From the NCBI GenBank assembly GCA_037975125.1, contig CM075860.1, positions 27,779,237 to 27,843,236 of the forward strand: DNA of 64,000 bases, in the 5' to 3' direction. The notes beneath the pieces were generated by a model. It worked only from the letters and a program-made list of their open reading frames with translations, made no database searches and had not been told where the DNA came from. The translations under genes were made by a program, and so were the position numbers. Origin of the DNA: Latrodectus hesperus (Eukaryota; Arthropoda; Arachnida; Araneae; Theridiidae). Shown piece by piece: positions 53,240 to 64,000 of the stretch (its first letter is position 1; the number at the start of each line of letters is the position of its first letter).

Positions 53240-56160
53240 ACGCATAACTAAGCATAGGTCTAATTAAACATTTATAAATTAATATTGTTTTTCTTTAAAT
53301 CACAGAAAATTTAATAATTATAATTTATAAGCATAATATAGTTAGTAAAAATAAACAATAAAGAGTAAATTTATTAAACTACAGAAATACTTGTCATTGA
53401 AAATGATTGAAAATTAGAATATGTAATTAATCTGTTACATAGTAAATATTATTTTAAAATTAATCATTTAAATAATAATTATATGTTAACATTTTAATGA
53501 TTATTTTTATTATATATTGTTCAATTTCATTACTAACACACACATTCTTAGAATATTTAAATTAAAATTTATCTAATTTATATAATTCAGTTATTATTTA
53601 TTCAACTTTGGATATATCCCTATATTTTTTTGGCAAGAGTATCAATTTTGATCTCATTTTTATCTTGCTGCAAACTTTTGCTTCTTTCTATCTCTTTTTC
53701 AATTATTTTGTTTGTATTCTTTATGTGTAGTGTATTTTTTATAAATTATTTTTGCATATTTAATTCTTTTATTTCGTTAATTTGGGATGAAGCTTTGGAA
53801 TTTTGTCTACATATTTCTGCTGGAAAACTATATTTTGTGCCTCCAATACCATCACATCCTGATAAAATTTGGGTAATACTGACACATACTATAAATTTTA
53901 TATAGTCTATCTATTAACTTATCTGTTACAGAGGGAAAATTATTAGTAGAGAGATACAATCTTCAGCATGGTACATGCTTCTTAATTCTTCGAAGATTGC
54001 ACCATCTTCGGTGATAGAATGGCACATTGACTGCGCATGCCATCAAATCCGAATGCCATCATAAAAAGCGTTGCAACGGTAACCTGAAATCGTTGAATAT
54101 TCATGCAAATCAAAATAATTAATAATAAAAATACAAATCAAAAAACATAAAAGCCAAATATATAAATTACGTCATTATAAAGTTTATTGAGCATTTACAA
54201 TGTATTTCTATTCCGCTTTAGTATTCATTTTTGTTAGTCTTGTAAAAAAACTAAGTAAAAATATATGTACTCACATTAAACATTTAAGAATAATGCACTC
54301 AACAAATTCAGCTCACGTATATATTTAAATATAATACACAAAAATATACTATTTGTTACCATATAAATCTGAAAAATTCATTTTGGAAAAAATTCTGTTA
54401 AAAACTCTTAACAAGTAAATAAGAAGAATATTAATTATGGTGTGTTCCTTGAATATATATATATCGTATTTAGATAACAAGTTTTCAGCAACTTTCTATT
54501 TATTTCATTTTTTTAAAAAAGCCCTAATTATTTACTGTAATTAAAAATCAATCAGGGCATTCTTTCATTATCATAAAAATATGCTTCGTATCAAACTTTT
54601 GCTTACTCAAAAAATGAACCTGAACTTGTTTAAGATTACTGTAATTAAGATAAACAAAGTTTTGATGACTCTTGAAATAGAGATTTGTGTTATGATACAC
54701 AATGGCTGTAAATATTTTCATTTTTGTGTAAAATTAAAATACAGTGTTATTTAATTTTTTCAAGCATTTAGTGTGTCTTGAGTATTTATGAAAATTTTTT
54801 AAATATTCTTTTTATTTATTTTAGCTTTTAGATTTTATTAATTTTCAGATACTGATAAACAAAAATGTGAGAAAAATTTAGTGTGATATTAAAACTTTTA
54901 GTATCCAATATAAATTTTATAACTGAAATAAATTGTAGGAAAAAAACTAAGAAATTTTAAGTTTTATTCTGATAAAGTCATTATTTTCAGAATTTAGTCG
55001 TACATTTTATCAGAATTACTGATAAAATCGTTATTTTTATCAGAATTATTCGATTTTAACCATGTAATGCATGAAGATAAAAAAATCCAATCATTTCTCC
55101 ATTTAAAAATTTAATATAACACACCTTTCAATATTAACATAATGTGTTCATATGAGTCGTTGTTCATATTCAACGTTAAAATGAGTTCAATGTTAATATC
55201 TGTTCGCATATACAATGCAAAATGCATGTATATATGTACGCATTTTGTAATAAATTTCTACTTTAAATAAATTAATTTTTCTTCTAAAATCATATACATA
55301 AACTAGTAAATTTTACCATTCATTTCTTCAGTTCTTAAATTCATATTGATTTCATTGCATTTGCAAAAGTGTTAAAAAGCATTTGCGTAACTTAAGATAT
55401 GTAGAATAAGTATTTGCAACTCTTTTAAAATAAATAGTTAAATGAACACATAAGTAAATTTTATACTAACTGTGTTTATTTTATTTTCGATATATTCAAT
55501 TTCATTTTTTTACTATTAAAAACACGGAGAATTTAGCACTTTGCAGACATTCTTATAAAATAAATTACGAAGTTTGAGATAAATAATAGCTATGTTAACT
55601 AGCATTCGTTCAGGTCTAGACACAGAAGATTAAAATACTTTACTTGACTCAGTAGAAAGAAAATAGTCATCTTAATTTTTTTTATTACTTTGTCGCAAGA
55701 GATTAAGGTTTCTATTTAAGTTTGTGCTATATAATCATCGCTCATGCATCAGAGGCAATTTAGATGTAATTAGATGTAAGTAAATATTTTGTTCGATAGG
55801 AAAATGCTTACAATTCATAAAGACTTACTTGGTCAGCTATAAAAAATTAAAGGAAAATCATTCACTATTTTTTCTTTTATGAGTAGTTTTCGTATCTAAT
55901 TTCACTTAAGTAATTTCAAGGCTCAACTTTGGAATTAATATAGCTATTTTGCTTCAGATAATGCTTTTATAATTATTAATTTGAATGTTATGAAAGTAAC
56001 TTATGATGTTTAATAAATCATTACTGAAATAATTGTTATCCAATATTTACAAGTGTATCTAAATGATCTTATATTCGACATTTTTACCTAATAAGTTTAA
56101 TATTTAAAAATATTAATCTTAAAGTTGTATAAGGTAGACAACAAGAAATACTATTTACAT
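53240..56160. other. AT-rich non-coding DNA
   Basis: The frame 53630-53905 has a hydrophobic N-terminal half and a more protein-like end (ISAGKLYFVPPIPSHPDKIW), but I cannot place it. Everything else is AT-rich and unremarkable. Confidence 0.45.
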
Positions 56161-56161
56161 G

Positions 56162-56317
56162 GTAAGAATCTAGAGCAAAATGACTGTGAATAAAAAACTG
56201 AACAAAATAGAATATTTTTTCAATAGATACTATATTCCTGTAAGAATCTACAACAAAATGACTATGAATTAAAAACTGAACACTATAGAATATTTCCTGG
56301 CCTATAAATGCAATATA
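56162..56317. repeat. Tandem duplication, 78-bp unit
   Basis: GTAAGAATCTAGAGCAAAAT at 56162 and GTAAGAATCTACAACAAAAT at 56240 begin two copies that continue through AAAAACTGAACA and ATAGAATATTT with few differences. Confidence 0.85.
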
Positions 56318-56772
56318 AATCTTGAAAGCTGACAAAATCTAATGTTATTTATTCATTTTACTTATATGATATTCGCTTAACACGTCTTAAGAAATATTAA
56401 AAAATTTTGAAAAATAGAAAAAGCTTAAAAAATATAATTTTAATTTTTATGTTTGGGAAAATGGGGTTTATTCATACAAAAATGCAAATTTTTAAATTTT
56501 GTTTAAGGAAACAGCACAAAAAAGGGTTGAGTTATCTGAAGTTTTCTTGGCTGGATTGTTTTAGCAAAATGGATGAATAATTTATTCAATACATCGATAG
56601 TTACCGTATCTAAATTTTAGTTGTTAAGAAATATCTAATATCATCAGAAATATAAGGATGAATATCATCAAATATTCACTCTTACATTTCTGATACCTAA
56701 AACTGATTCTCATACAAATTTTAACATAATTTTGTGAATATAAAATATTTCACTTGAATTTTTTTTAAATTC

Positions 56773-57303
56773 TTAGAATTTATAGCTTGGTAAGACAAAT
56801 TATTATATCAGCTGTCGTTACTCTGTCTGACTCGCAGTTGCTTAGAAACATCATTTTCATCAAAGTTCTTAACAACATACTTCTAGTATTCATAATTGCT
56901 TTGTCATCGTATTCTAGACCTTGTTATACAGAGGTCAAATAACACCATGATTTCTTAGCATTCTCAGAATTTTTGGCTTGGGAAGACGAATTATTACATC
57001 ACCCATCTTCATCTTGTCTAGTTTACAGCTGTTTTCGTATAAAATTTCTATTGAAATGTGCTCGCATATCGTTCTTGTCTATAGAAAGGTGTATTGACAG
57101 TATGATGCAGATGTCAAAGAATACCATGATTTCTTAGCATTCTCAGAATTTTTGGTTTGGGAAGACGAATTATTACATCACCCATCTTCATCTTGTCTAG
57201 TTCATAGCTGTCATCGTATAAAATTTCCATTGAAATGTGCTCGCATATCTTTCTTTCCTATATATAGGTGTATTGACAGTATGATAGCTCAATAGTACCT
57301 GCA
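56773..57303 (+). repeat. Tandem repeat, 180-bp unit, three copies
   Basis: CCATGATTTCTTAGCATTCT starts copies at 56944 and 57124. These two are about 90% or more alike over 180 bases, including GGGAAGACGAATTATTACAT and GAAATGTGCTCGCATATC. An older, diverged copy precedes them from about 56773 (TTCTTAGAATTTATAGCTTGG). No reading frame runs through all copies. Confidence 0.9.
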
Positions 57304-57304
57304 T

Positions 57305-58435
57305 GATGAGATGCATCAGGTAATGTTAATTTCCCTTCAGGAAATATCGGCTCCCATATATCAGCCGGAAAACGCCTGCCTGCATTCAATGCGAATCAAT
57401 CAATTTGATTTTAAAATATCAGTTTCCTCAAAACCTCTTCATTAATTGAAAATGTTTGGAACTTGATTGGGTATCGTTTTCAGTGGTTGTGATCCCTGTG
57501 CTCAGGAAATGAAATGTGAAAGATGGTTGAAAGGGAGAAGAATCTTTTAAAAGGTGATTCGCACACACTTTGAGTCTGTACCTAGACATGCTACTGAGTG
57601 TTTTGCCGACAAGTGTAGCCCAACAAATTACTGAGCATATTTTTTAGTTGTCCTGTTTATAAATGTATCAATTTTAAGGGACATCACTTACTTTTGTTGT
57701 TATGTATCTCTTTTTACCAATTTTCATCCTCTTTAAGCATGTGCTTTAGATTCTGAATTTATATTGTCCCGGTATAGTAGATTATGAAAGGAGAATTAAT
57801 TTAAGGCTTTGAATATATTATTCCATGTTTGAAAATAATTATATTTTGTAAACTGATTTATTAATTTTATTGCTTGCTTAAAATTAACTATATGCAGAAA
57901 AATAAAAAATAATTGATTTTAGGAAACAAATACAACAATCCAATAAAAAAATAACATTTGATAAAATAAAAATCTATAAATAAATAATCCTAAAAGAAAC
58001 ATTTTAACTTCTCGAATTATCTAAGGAATATTACAGGATTAACAGCAAAACTGTTGCTTATAAATTCCTTAATAAATTAACATAAATAACTTATATGTAT
58101 ACATTTATTTCAAGAAAAAGGAAGAGATTTACAGACAAACGATGAGAGATTAATCCCTGAAAAATTGCCATGCCTTATTCTGTAAGACAAAAAACAGTTA
58201 CTAAGTAATTTGCGAAGAAATTTAATTTTAAAAGAAGCTTAATGCAAAGTAGAATGGGTAATAATAAGCATATTTTATCGTTATGTATTTATTGCTTCAT
58301 CAAATTAGAAATATGTACAGTTTATACTCAAATAAATGTAACAGTTTGTTCAAATAAATGTAACTACGTTGTATTTTACCATCAATAAGGTTATTGATCA
58401 ACAACTGGTTTAAATGTATGTGTGTGCTCTCACAT
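57305..58435. other. Non-coding DNA, no feature
   Basis: A more balanced patch at about 57310-57620 has no recognisable coding content. The rest is AT-rich. Confidence 0.45.
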
Positions 58436-58472
58436 GCCATGTTGTTGTTGCATGCCCCCAAGGTCAGCAGAG

Positions 58473-58830
58473 CTACACCAAGTCCATGAGCGCGTACACC
58501 TTCAAAAAGTCCAGCACCATAAGTGGATTCTCCATCAGATCTCTCCCGGGGAGAACAAGGCTAAGGAAGAATATGTTCAGGAGAGACTTGTTCATTTAAA
58601 CACTCGGAGCAAATTTCGAATTTCTTCGTACCCTCGACGAATTTCAAGTTACTAAGATGGCCACTTCTGAAACGGGCAATAGCCGTTTGTTCTTGTCTAT
58701 TAAGACCAGTAGCCAGGGAAGCACCTGGACGCGCGAAGCTGTACCAGTGATGCTCAGAAGAGACAATCCAAGTGGTTTTATTCTCGTGTTTAATCTTTGA
58801 ATGAATCTCCTGAAATGTGAGAGTTGCCTC
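58473..58830 (-). pseudogene. Non-LTR ORF2 C-terminal end, 5'-truncated
   Basis: On the minus strand: HHWYSFARPGASLATG, LNRQEQTAIARFRSGHL, FVEGTKKFEICSECLNEQ and SPEHIL. After one shift the frame reads LVLPGRDLMENPLMVL and KVYALMDLV, with its stop at 58473-58475. This is the region after RNase H in non-LTR elements: the QTAIARFRSGHL block, the C-X2-C...H knuckle, and a short acidic end in Asp-Leu-Val. Upstream domains are absent, so the copy is a typical 5'-truncated insertion. It differs in wording from the elements at 10 kb and 20 kb. Confidence 0.75.
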
Positions 58831-58839
58831 ACATACTAT

Positions 58840-60050
58840 AAATGAGGAAAAATAGGATCAACGATCCCTATTCTTTCAAAAGGGCCGATATTAAAACCTA
58901 GATTTTCTGTTCACATGCAATGTCTCATCTTAAATCATCATAGATATTTTCTATGAGATTTATGTCTAGATCCCTCACCACCCAATCCATATAAAGTCTA
59001 CTTCTTTTCATAAAATTATCGACAAATACATCTTTGCATAGTCAAGTATAGCAAGCAACTTACTCTTCTTCCACAATTCCAAAAACAATGCACATAAAGT
59101 TATTGTTCTTCCTTGTTTGTTTTTTGTGATAAATCTCTATATTAATAATTCTGGTTTTCTTTCTGCGCCAATACTGATCTACCGAAGAATTGTGCTCATG
59201 GTATTTATAGTACTATTATTTTTAATTCTGTCTATTGAAATAGTCACGCTGGAATATCGTGATAAAATAATCATTGTTTTTCAAATATGCATGTTGATTA
59301 GCTATGTTTAACGAATTCTATGAGAAGAAATAAGATGTGTGTTTCTGGTTCTACCCACCTTTTAAAACCGCCATCAAAGCATAACCGTTAGAGACAGAGA
59401 ATAAATAAATATATTCAACATCATATCAGACTATTCTCTCTGCATCTCAACAATGTAATTTTTTATAAATTTATTATATTTACTAGTTTTTCGGCTTTTA
59501 AAAGGTCTTACAGTCCATTACAGAGAGCGCAGTGCATGTAGTTTTCGGTTTTCTTAATTTGCTCACATCAGAAGTGCATTAGAATGCTGATGAAAAGTGT
59601 CCCGGCGTCAATATTTAAAAACTTCATCACTGAAGGGAATTTTAAAGAATTCCATACATTGTTCGATTTTTTTTTATGTTTCATTTGTGCACGAGATCTT
59701 CTTCCGGGCATCATTATATCATCAAAACAACAATTTCAATAAATCTGAGTAATAATAAATATTGTTAAAAAAAATAGTAAGTATACTTTTTCCAATTCGC
59801 AATTTTTCCTTGAAAGGAAGATAAAAATTTTCACAGAAGCCAGGACCCGTGAAAATTAACAGGCTAGTTCTTTAATAATGATTATATTATGATAATGATA
59901 CAACTGAATCATATAAATGTCAAAAGGATGACATACAGGCTGCGACAAGGTAATTCCCTTTTTTCGCGTATTGTAATAACATAAAAAATATTTATATATT
60001 TTAATTTATTTTTGAAATCAAAGTTATTTATTTAAAGCTTTAGTTTACAT
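58840..60050. other. AT-rich non-coding DNA
   Basis: No supported gene; the frame 59117-59311 is hydrophobic noise. Confidence 0.5.
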
Positions 60051-60054
60051 CGTT

Positions 60055-60284
<230 letters not shown>

Positions 60285-60410
60285 ACAAATTTATAAATAA
60301 TGATTATATTTGTCTTAAAATATCTCAGACAGATCAGAAATTCTCACATTTTGGGCAAAAATTGCGGTATTTAGACGTGTTGTAGTTTAAAAGCGGATTT
60401 CCTAATGATT

Positions 60411-60490
60411 TGGCGACTTGGCGACAGTTGGCGAGATTTTTGGCAACTTGGCGACGGTTGGCGAGATTTTTGGCGACTTGGCGAGAAATC
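60411..60490 (+). repeat. U3 tandem repeat, 30-bp unit
   Basis: The units 60411-60440 and 60441-60470 differ at two positions (TGGCGACTTGGCGACAGTTG versus TGGCAACTTGGCGACGGTTG, then GCGAGATTTT). A third partial unit follows at 60471-60490. Each unit itself contains three TTGGCGA-like words. Its position upstream of the TATA box suggests an enhancer-like array. Confidence 0.85.
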
Positions 60491-60600
60491 GATACTTCTG
60501 GAAACATCCATCACCTAAGCTCTAGGACCAATATTTTTCGAGATAGCCTAGAAGCTTCCAGAACCTTGGCGAAATTGGTAGATTTCTCCGCCAAGTCAGG

Positions 60601-60608
60601 TATAAATA
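60601..60608 (+). promoter_or_regulatory. TATA box of the LTR
   Basis: TATAAATA lies within the LTR, about 45 bases before an initiator-like TCAGTTAG near 60648. It is the likely start of the genomic RNA. Confidence 0.65.
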
Positions 60609-60806
60609 CCGCAGCCCGACATGTAAAAACATAGTTTTGTGGACAGTCAGTTAGTGAAGACGATTAGTTGTGACTGCTAGTTGTTCTCTGTCTGAGGTAT
60701 TTGAGACCTGTGATTAGAAGCTGTTTCTTATTATATCTGACGAATTGTAGCTGTATAATTGTGATTGTTACAGCGGGAATTTCGTTTATCTAGTGAGATT
60801 TTTACG

Positions 60807-60812
60807 AATAAA
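60807..60812 (+). terminator. Poly-A signal of the LTR
   Basis: AATAAA is followed by GT-rich sequence (GTCTTGTGTTC), about 200 bases after the TATA box and 70 before the LTR end. It is expected to act in the 3' LTR copy. Confidence 0.6.
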
Positions 60813-60883
60813 AGTCTTGTGTTCATTAAGTGGTTGCTTTATTCAACTCTCAATCGACACGAACCCGTGAAGCTCGGTACAAC

Positions 60884-60901
60884 TGGTGTCAGAATCGGGG
60901 T
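60884..60901 (+). promoter_or_regulatory. tRNA primer-binding site
   Basis: TGGTGTCAGAATCGGGGT begins two bases after the LTR. TGG pairs with the CCA end of a tRNA, as needed to prime minus-strand DNA synthesis. I did not determine which tRNA. Confidence 0.65.
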
Positions 60902-60932
60902 TGAAGAGTTGCTGCAGCGTGTCACAAGAAAA

Positions 60933-62228
60933 ATGGATATGGATTTAATGAAAAGTCTTCTCGAAAAATTAGCGGAGCAGATGGCTGAGATGAAAGCTGG
61001 ACAAGAAGAGATGAAAGCTAGACAAGACGAGATGAAAGCTGGACAAGAAGAGATTAAAACCGAGATGATGAAAGAGATAAAATCTGGACAGGAGGAGATG
61101 AAAGCTGGACAAGAAGAGATGAAAGCTAGACAAGAAGAGATGAAAGCTGAATAAGAAGAGATGAAAGCTAGACAAGAAGAGATGAAAGCTGGACAAGAAG
61201 AGATTAAAACCGAGATGATGAAAGAGATAAAATCTGGACAGGAAGAGATGAAAGCTGGACAGGAGGAGCTTAAAAAGGAACTTAAGAAGGACATTGTAAG
61301 TGTTAAAGAAGAATTCTCCAACATCATTCAGGAGAAGATGAATGCAATGGAAGATAAGGTAACTTCAGTAGAAACTAAAGTTCTGGAGATAGAAGAAAAC
61401 GTGGAAGAAGCATTAGATAATATCAATAAGGAGATTGAAAGCTTGAAGAAACAAATGTCAAACAGACATGAGGAACCCAACGTGGCATTTGTGCCTTCCC
61501 TAGCCAATATTAAACTCTCTACATTTGATGGGAAATCATCCTGGCAAGTATACAAGACCCAGTTTATGATGGTAGCGGAAGCTAATGGATGGAATCCCCG
61601 AGCCCAAGCTTTTCACCTGGCGGCTTCTTTAAGAGGAGACGCGGCTGACATCCTCGAGATGCTTCCGGAGGAACAGAGGCATGATTTCCAAGCCCTATCG
61701 AGTGCGCTTGAGCTGCGGTTTGGAGATAAGTGCACTAAAGAATATAGCAGACTACAGTTAAAGTCCCGCTATCAAAAAGCGGGCGAAAGTCTGCAAGAAT
61801 TGGCTGCCGATATTCAGCGACTTTCCCATCTAGCATTTTCGGACTGCCCAGCTGAGACACGTCAAGATCTGGCTCTCCATCACTTCATCGATAGTGTGCG
61901 GGATCCGGAGATACAGAAAACACTTCGACTCGCCGATGTCAAAGATATTGGATCTGCCCTAGTCTACGCACATAAGATAGAAGCTGCCCAGCAGGCCGCG
62001 CGTAAAGACCGGCACTCAATCAGAGCCGTCTCTACTACTGATACGGACTATGATCTCAGAAAGCAAATAGAAGATCTGCGGCGAAAATTCCGTAACTTAG
62101 AATTGAGTAAAGGTGGCAGAAACACGAAAATTCAGTGTTGGACTTGCGGTGCAGTCGGACACGTTCAGAGAGACTGCCCGAAACGAAAAGATGGTGGAAA
62201 TGATCTTCCACCACAGCAGGGAAACTAA
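60933..62228 (+). pseudogene. gag: LTR-retrotransposon gag
   Basis: The ATG at 60933 is the first in the long frame after the primer site. Residues 1-about 185 are a charged, heptad-like coiled coil, largely MKAGQEE or MKARQEE repeats encoded by 21-bp units. A capsid-like core follows (LSTFDGKSSWQVYKTQF, FHLAASLRGDAADILEMLP, LQLKSRYQKAGESLQELA). Near residue 402 there is a single CCHC knuckle, CWTCGAVGHVQRDC, for RNA binding. One in-frame TAA at 61152 (codon 74), inside the repeat, interrupts an otherwise open 431-codon frame. The gene ends with TAA at 62226, preceded immediately by a frameshift heptamer. Confidence 0.88.
60987..61280 (+). repeat. 21-bp coding minisatellite in gag
   Basis: The unit GAGATGAAAGCTGGACAAGA and variants recur. 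A larger block containing ATTAAAACCGAGATGATGAA appears at 61053 and again at 61203, 150 bases apart. All unit lengths are multiples of three, so the coiled-coil frame is preserved. Confidence 0.9.
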
Positions 62229-62259
62229 TATGTGGCCATCTCGCGGGGCGGAGATGTCC
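62219..62259 (+). promoter_or_regulatory. -1 ribosomal frameshift signal at the gag end
   Basis: The heptamer GGGAAAC (62219-62225) lies in the gag frame as G-GGA-AAC, directly before the gag stop TAA. This fits the X-XXY-YYZ rule. The protease frame is the -1 frame and is open through the site. A GC-rich stem (CATCTC at 62237-62242 with GAGATG at 62251-62256, plus GG 62234-62235 with CC 62258-62259) begins about 8-11 bases downstream. All components are visible; function is inferred. Confidence 0.75.
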
Positions 62260-64000
62260 AGAGAGTCAGAAGCCCCATTTCAAATTGTTTCACATTTCTT
62301 CCGTAAGTAGCGGCGACAACGGACTTTTCGTTATGGGACATGTCAACGAAGTTCCCTGCAGAATGATAATCGATACTGGAGCCAACGTAACTATCATTAG
62401 GACAGATTTGGCTCGCAAACTTGGTGAGAAACTCATCTGGACGCCGCCTTGCATTACCCTCCAAACTGTGACAGGTGATAAGATTAAAGTGCATGGAAAA
62501 GTCAATCTAAACATTGCATTTGGTAATGCCGTGTACGATCATATGGCATATGTCGCTGATATAAATGACGAATTTATTCTCGGATTGGATTTTCTCAAAG
62601 AAAACCATTTCAATTTAGATTTTAAAAATAATGAACTACACTCATGTTCTGAAGACATAGCGATTTTTAAGACGAAATATTCAGATATTAAAACAGTCCA
62701 TCATATAACTGCAAAGAGTGAAACAACATTACCACCAAGAACTGAGACAATAGTTTGCGGAGCTCTTTCAGAAGAAAATAATTTTCATTATGGATTGACT
62801 GAATATCCAGATTCCGACAATAGCGTTAAAGGAGTACTAGTGGCTTCTTCACTCGTCGACCTTTCACGAAATGTAATCCCGGTAAGAGTTGCTAATCTAA
62901 GCAATAAGGTAAAACTTATAAAAGAAGGAGAAGTGCTAGCGACTTGCACTCCAGTGACCTGTATTAACCGAAATTGTCAAGCCACACTATCTGAACCTCC
63001 TGACACTCTAATTAATGAACTCCTTCAGAGAGCAGAGTTAGATGATAAACAGAGGAATGCTGCAAGAAATTTATTATTAGAATTCGGAGATCTCTTTTCC
63101 AAGAAATCAGATGATGTTGGGCGAACCAAATTGACGCAGCACCGAATCAATACAGGAAATCATCCACCCATTTAAACAACACCCGAGAAGATTGCCATTC
63201 GCAAAGCAGGAAGAGGTGGACAATCTTCTGATGGAAATGCAGCAGAATGACATTATTGAGCCATCAGAGAGTCCTTGGGCTTCGCCTATTGTTTTAGTTC
63301 GGAAGAAGGATGGTTCTACCCGATTCTGCGTTGACTATCGTCGGTTAAACAACATCACTAAAAAAGATAGTTACCCTCTTCCTAGGATTGACGATACACT
63401 TGATGCTTTATCCGGAAAACAATGGTTTTCGACTTTGGATCTCAAGAGTGGTTATTGGCAAGTAGAGATACATCCTGAGGATCGAGAAAAGACTGCATTC
63501 ACCACAGGACAAGGACTTTGGCAGTTCAAGGTTATGCCATTCGGGCTTTGCAATGCACCTGCAACGTTTGAGCGCCTGATGGAGACAGTATTACGAGGAC
63601 TTTCCTACGAAGCTTGTTTGGTATATTTGGACGATATCATTATTGTTGGGCGCACATTCGAAGACCATTTAAGAAACATCCGAAAGGTGCTGGAAAAATT
63701 AAAAATGGCCAACCTGAAGCTGAATCCTTGCAAATGTAATTTATTCCGACGTGAAGTAAGCTATCTGGGACACATTATCTCTGCTGAAGGTGTAAGAACA
63801 GATCCTGAAAAGATCTCCGCAGTTAAGGACTGGAGTCGTCCAAAAGATGTCCACCAATTAAGAAGTTTTCTTGGACTATGCACATATTACAGGAAATTTG
63901 TTAAGGGTTTTTCAAGTATTGCCAGACCTCTTCACAAGTTGACAGAAGTTAAACAGAGATTTCTATGGACAGATGAATGTGAGAAAGCTTTTAAACAACT
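62225..64000 (+). pseudogene. pol: LTR-retrotransposon pol: protease and RT, truncated by the window
   Basis: Entered by -1 shift at 62225. The aspartic protease has MIIDTGANVTII (Asp codon at 62372) and later FILGLDFL, as expected for a retropepsin. A linker leads to an RT with RFCVDYRRLN near 63325, STLDLKSGYWQV near 63430, FKVMPFGLCNAPATFE near 63530 and the catalytic VYLDDII (Tyr at 63624). After it comes YLGHIISAEG. At 63171-63175 one extra T in ATTTAAAC makes a stop; the RT continues in the next frame. From there to the window end the frame looks open. RNase H and integrase lie beyond the edge. This copy would need the missing-frame lesion repaired to make a full polyprotein, so I class it as inactive. 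Confidence 0.88.

Larger units (their letters stand above)
60281..60881 (+). repeat. 5' long terminal repeat
   Basis: Starts TGTTAC at 60281 and ends GGTACA at 60881, just before the primer-binding site, so it has the TG...CA form. It contains a TATA box, a poly-A signal and an internal 30-bp tandem repeat, in the order expected for U3-R-U5. The 3' copy is outside the window, so the ends rest on structure rather than on pairing. Confidence 0.75.
60281..64000 (+). mobile_element. Ty3/gypsy-class LTR retrotransposon (5' part, cut by the window edge)
   Basis: Order seen: 5' LTR (60281-60881), primer-binding site, gag (60933-62228), frameshift signal, protease, RT running off the end. RNase H, integrase and the 3' LTR lie outside the window. 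Protease before RT and the RT wording place it in the Ty3/gypsy (Metaviridae-like) group. At least two lesions are visible: an in-frame stop in gag and a one-base insertion in pol. The insertion abuts a long (AT)n array, so its target duplication cannot be read here. Confidence 0.9.

Noticed and set aside
53630..53905. 91-codon frame with a hydrophobic start, possible membrane protein
   Set aside because: The hydrophobic part is what T-rich DNA gives by chance; no homologue recognised and no supporting context.

Overview
This is a very AT-rich, gene-poor stretch of an arthropod nuclear genome, most likely a spider (Araneae). The inference rests on the repeat content: tRNA-derived SINEs, Tc1/mariner relatives and non-LTR elements of kinds I associate with spider genomes. 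There is also the general texture: long (AT)n and (GT)n microsatellites, poly-A tails, and transposon genes broken by stops and frameshifts. I found no intact host gene, no genuine tRNA or rRNA gene, and no CRISPR array. Nearly everything identifiable is a mobile element or its remains.

Layout. Positions 1-8.8 kb are AT-rich filler with two old SINE pieces, a degenerate ~75-90 bp tandem repeat, and a Tigger/pogo-type terminal fragment that runs straight into a 314-bp (GT)n tract. At 8.9-12.4 kb a decayed Tc1-like transposase is split by a decayed minus-strand non-LTR retrotransposon, a nested insertion. At 15.65-16.47 kb lies an internally deleted mariner with clear terminal inverted repeats (TIRs). 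At 18.60-23.64 kb is a full-length but mutated non-LTR retrotransposon with two ORFs and endonuclease, RT, RNase H and zinc-knuckle parts. It is bounded by an exact 13-bp target-site duplication (TSD) and carries a striking 70-bp-arm inverted duplication. At 27.52-28.20 kb is a Tigger-like deletion derivative with TIRs and a transposase tail. At 30.22-31.50 kb is a complete-length, inactive Mos1-like mariner.

At 40.46-40.65 kb a short open segment reads as bacterial RNA polymerase beta-prime (rpoC). This looks like a laterally transferred fragment, possibly from a Wolbachia-like symbiont, and it is followed by a ~94-bp tandem repeat. Further on are two tandem minisatellites (44.5 and 56.8 kb), SINE copies (44.4 and 47.2-47.4 kb), a hAT-type MITE (49.3 kb), a third mariner remnant (51.8-52.6 kb), an RTE-like tail (52.8-53.2 kb) and a 5'-truncated non-LTR tail (58.5-58.8 kb).

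The window closes with the 5' part of a Ty3/gypsy-class LTR retrotransposon (60.28 kb to the edge). It has a 601-bp LTR with TATA box and poly-A signal, a primer-binding site, a gag with heptad-repeat coiled coil and CCHC knuckle, and a textbook-looking -1 frameshift signal abutting the gag stop. Protease and RT follow, with the rest outside the window. All identified ORFs longer than a fragment carry at least one break, so none appears able to mobilise as read. At least four hairpin-like inverted copies occur, three of them next to recognisable coding remnants, which suggests repeated template-switch mutation. All family names come from reading translations by eye; no database search was possible.
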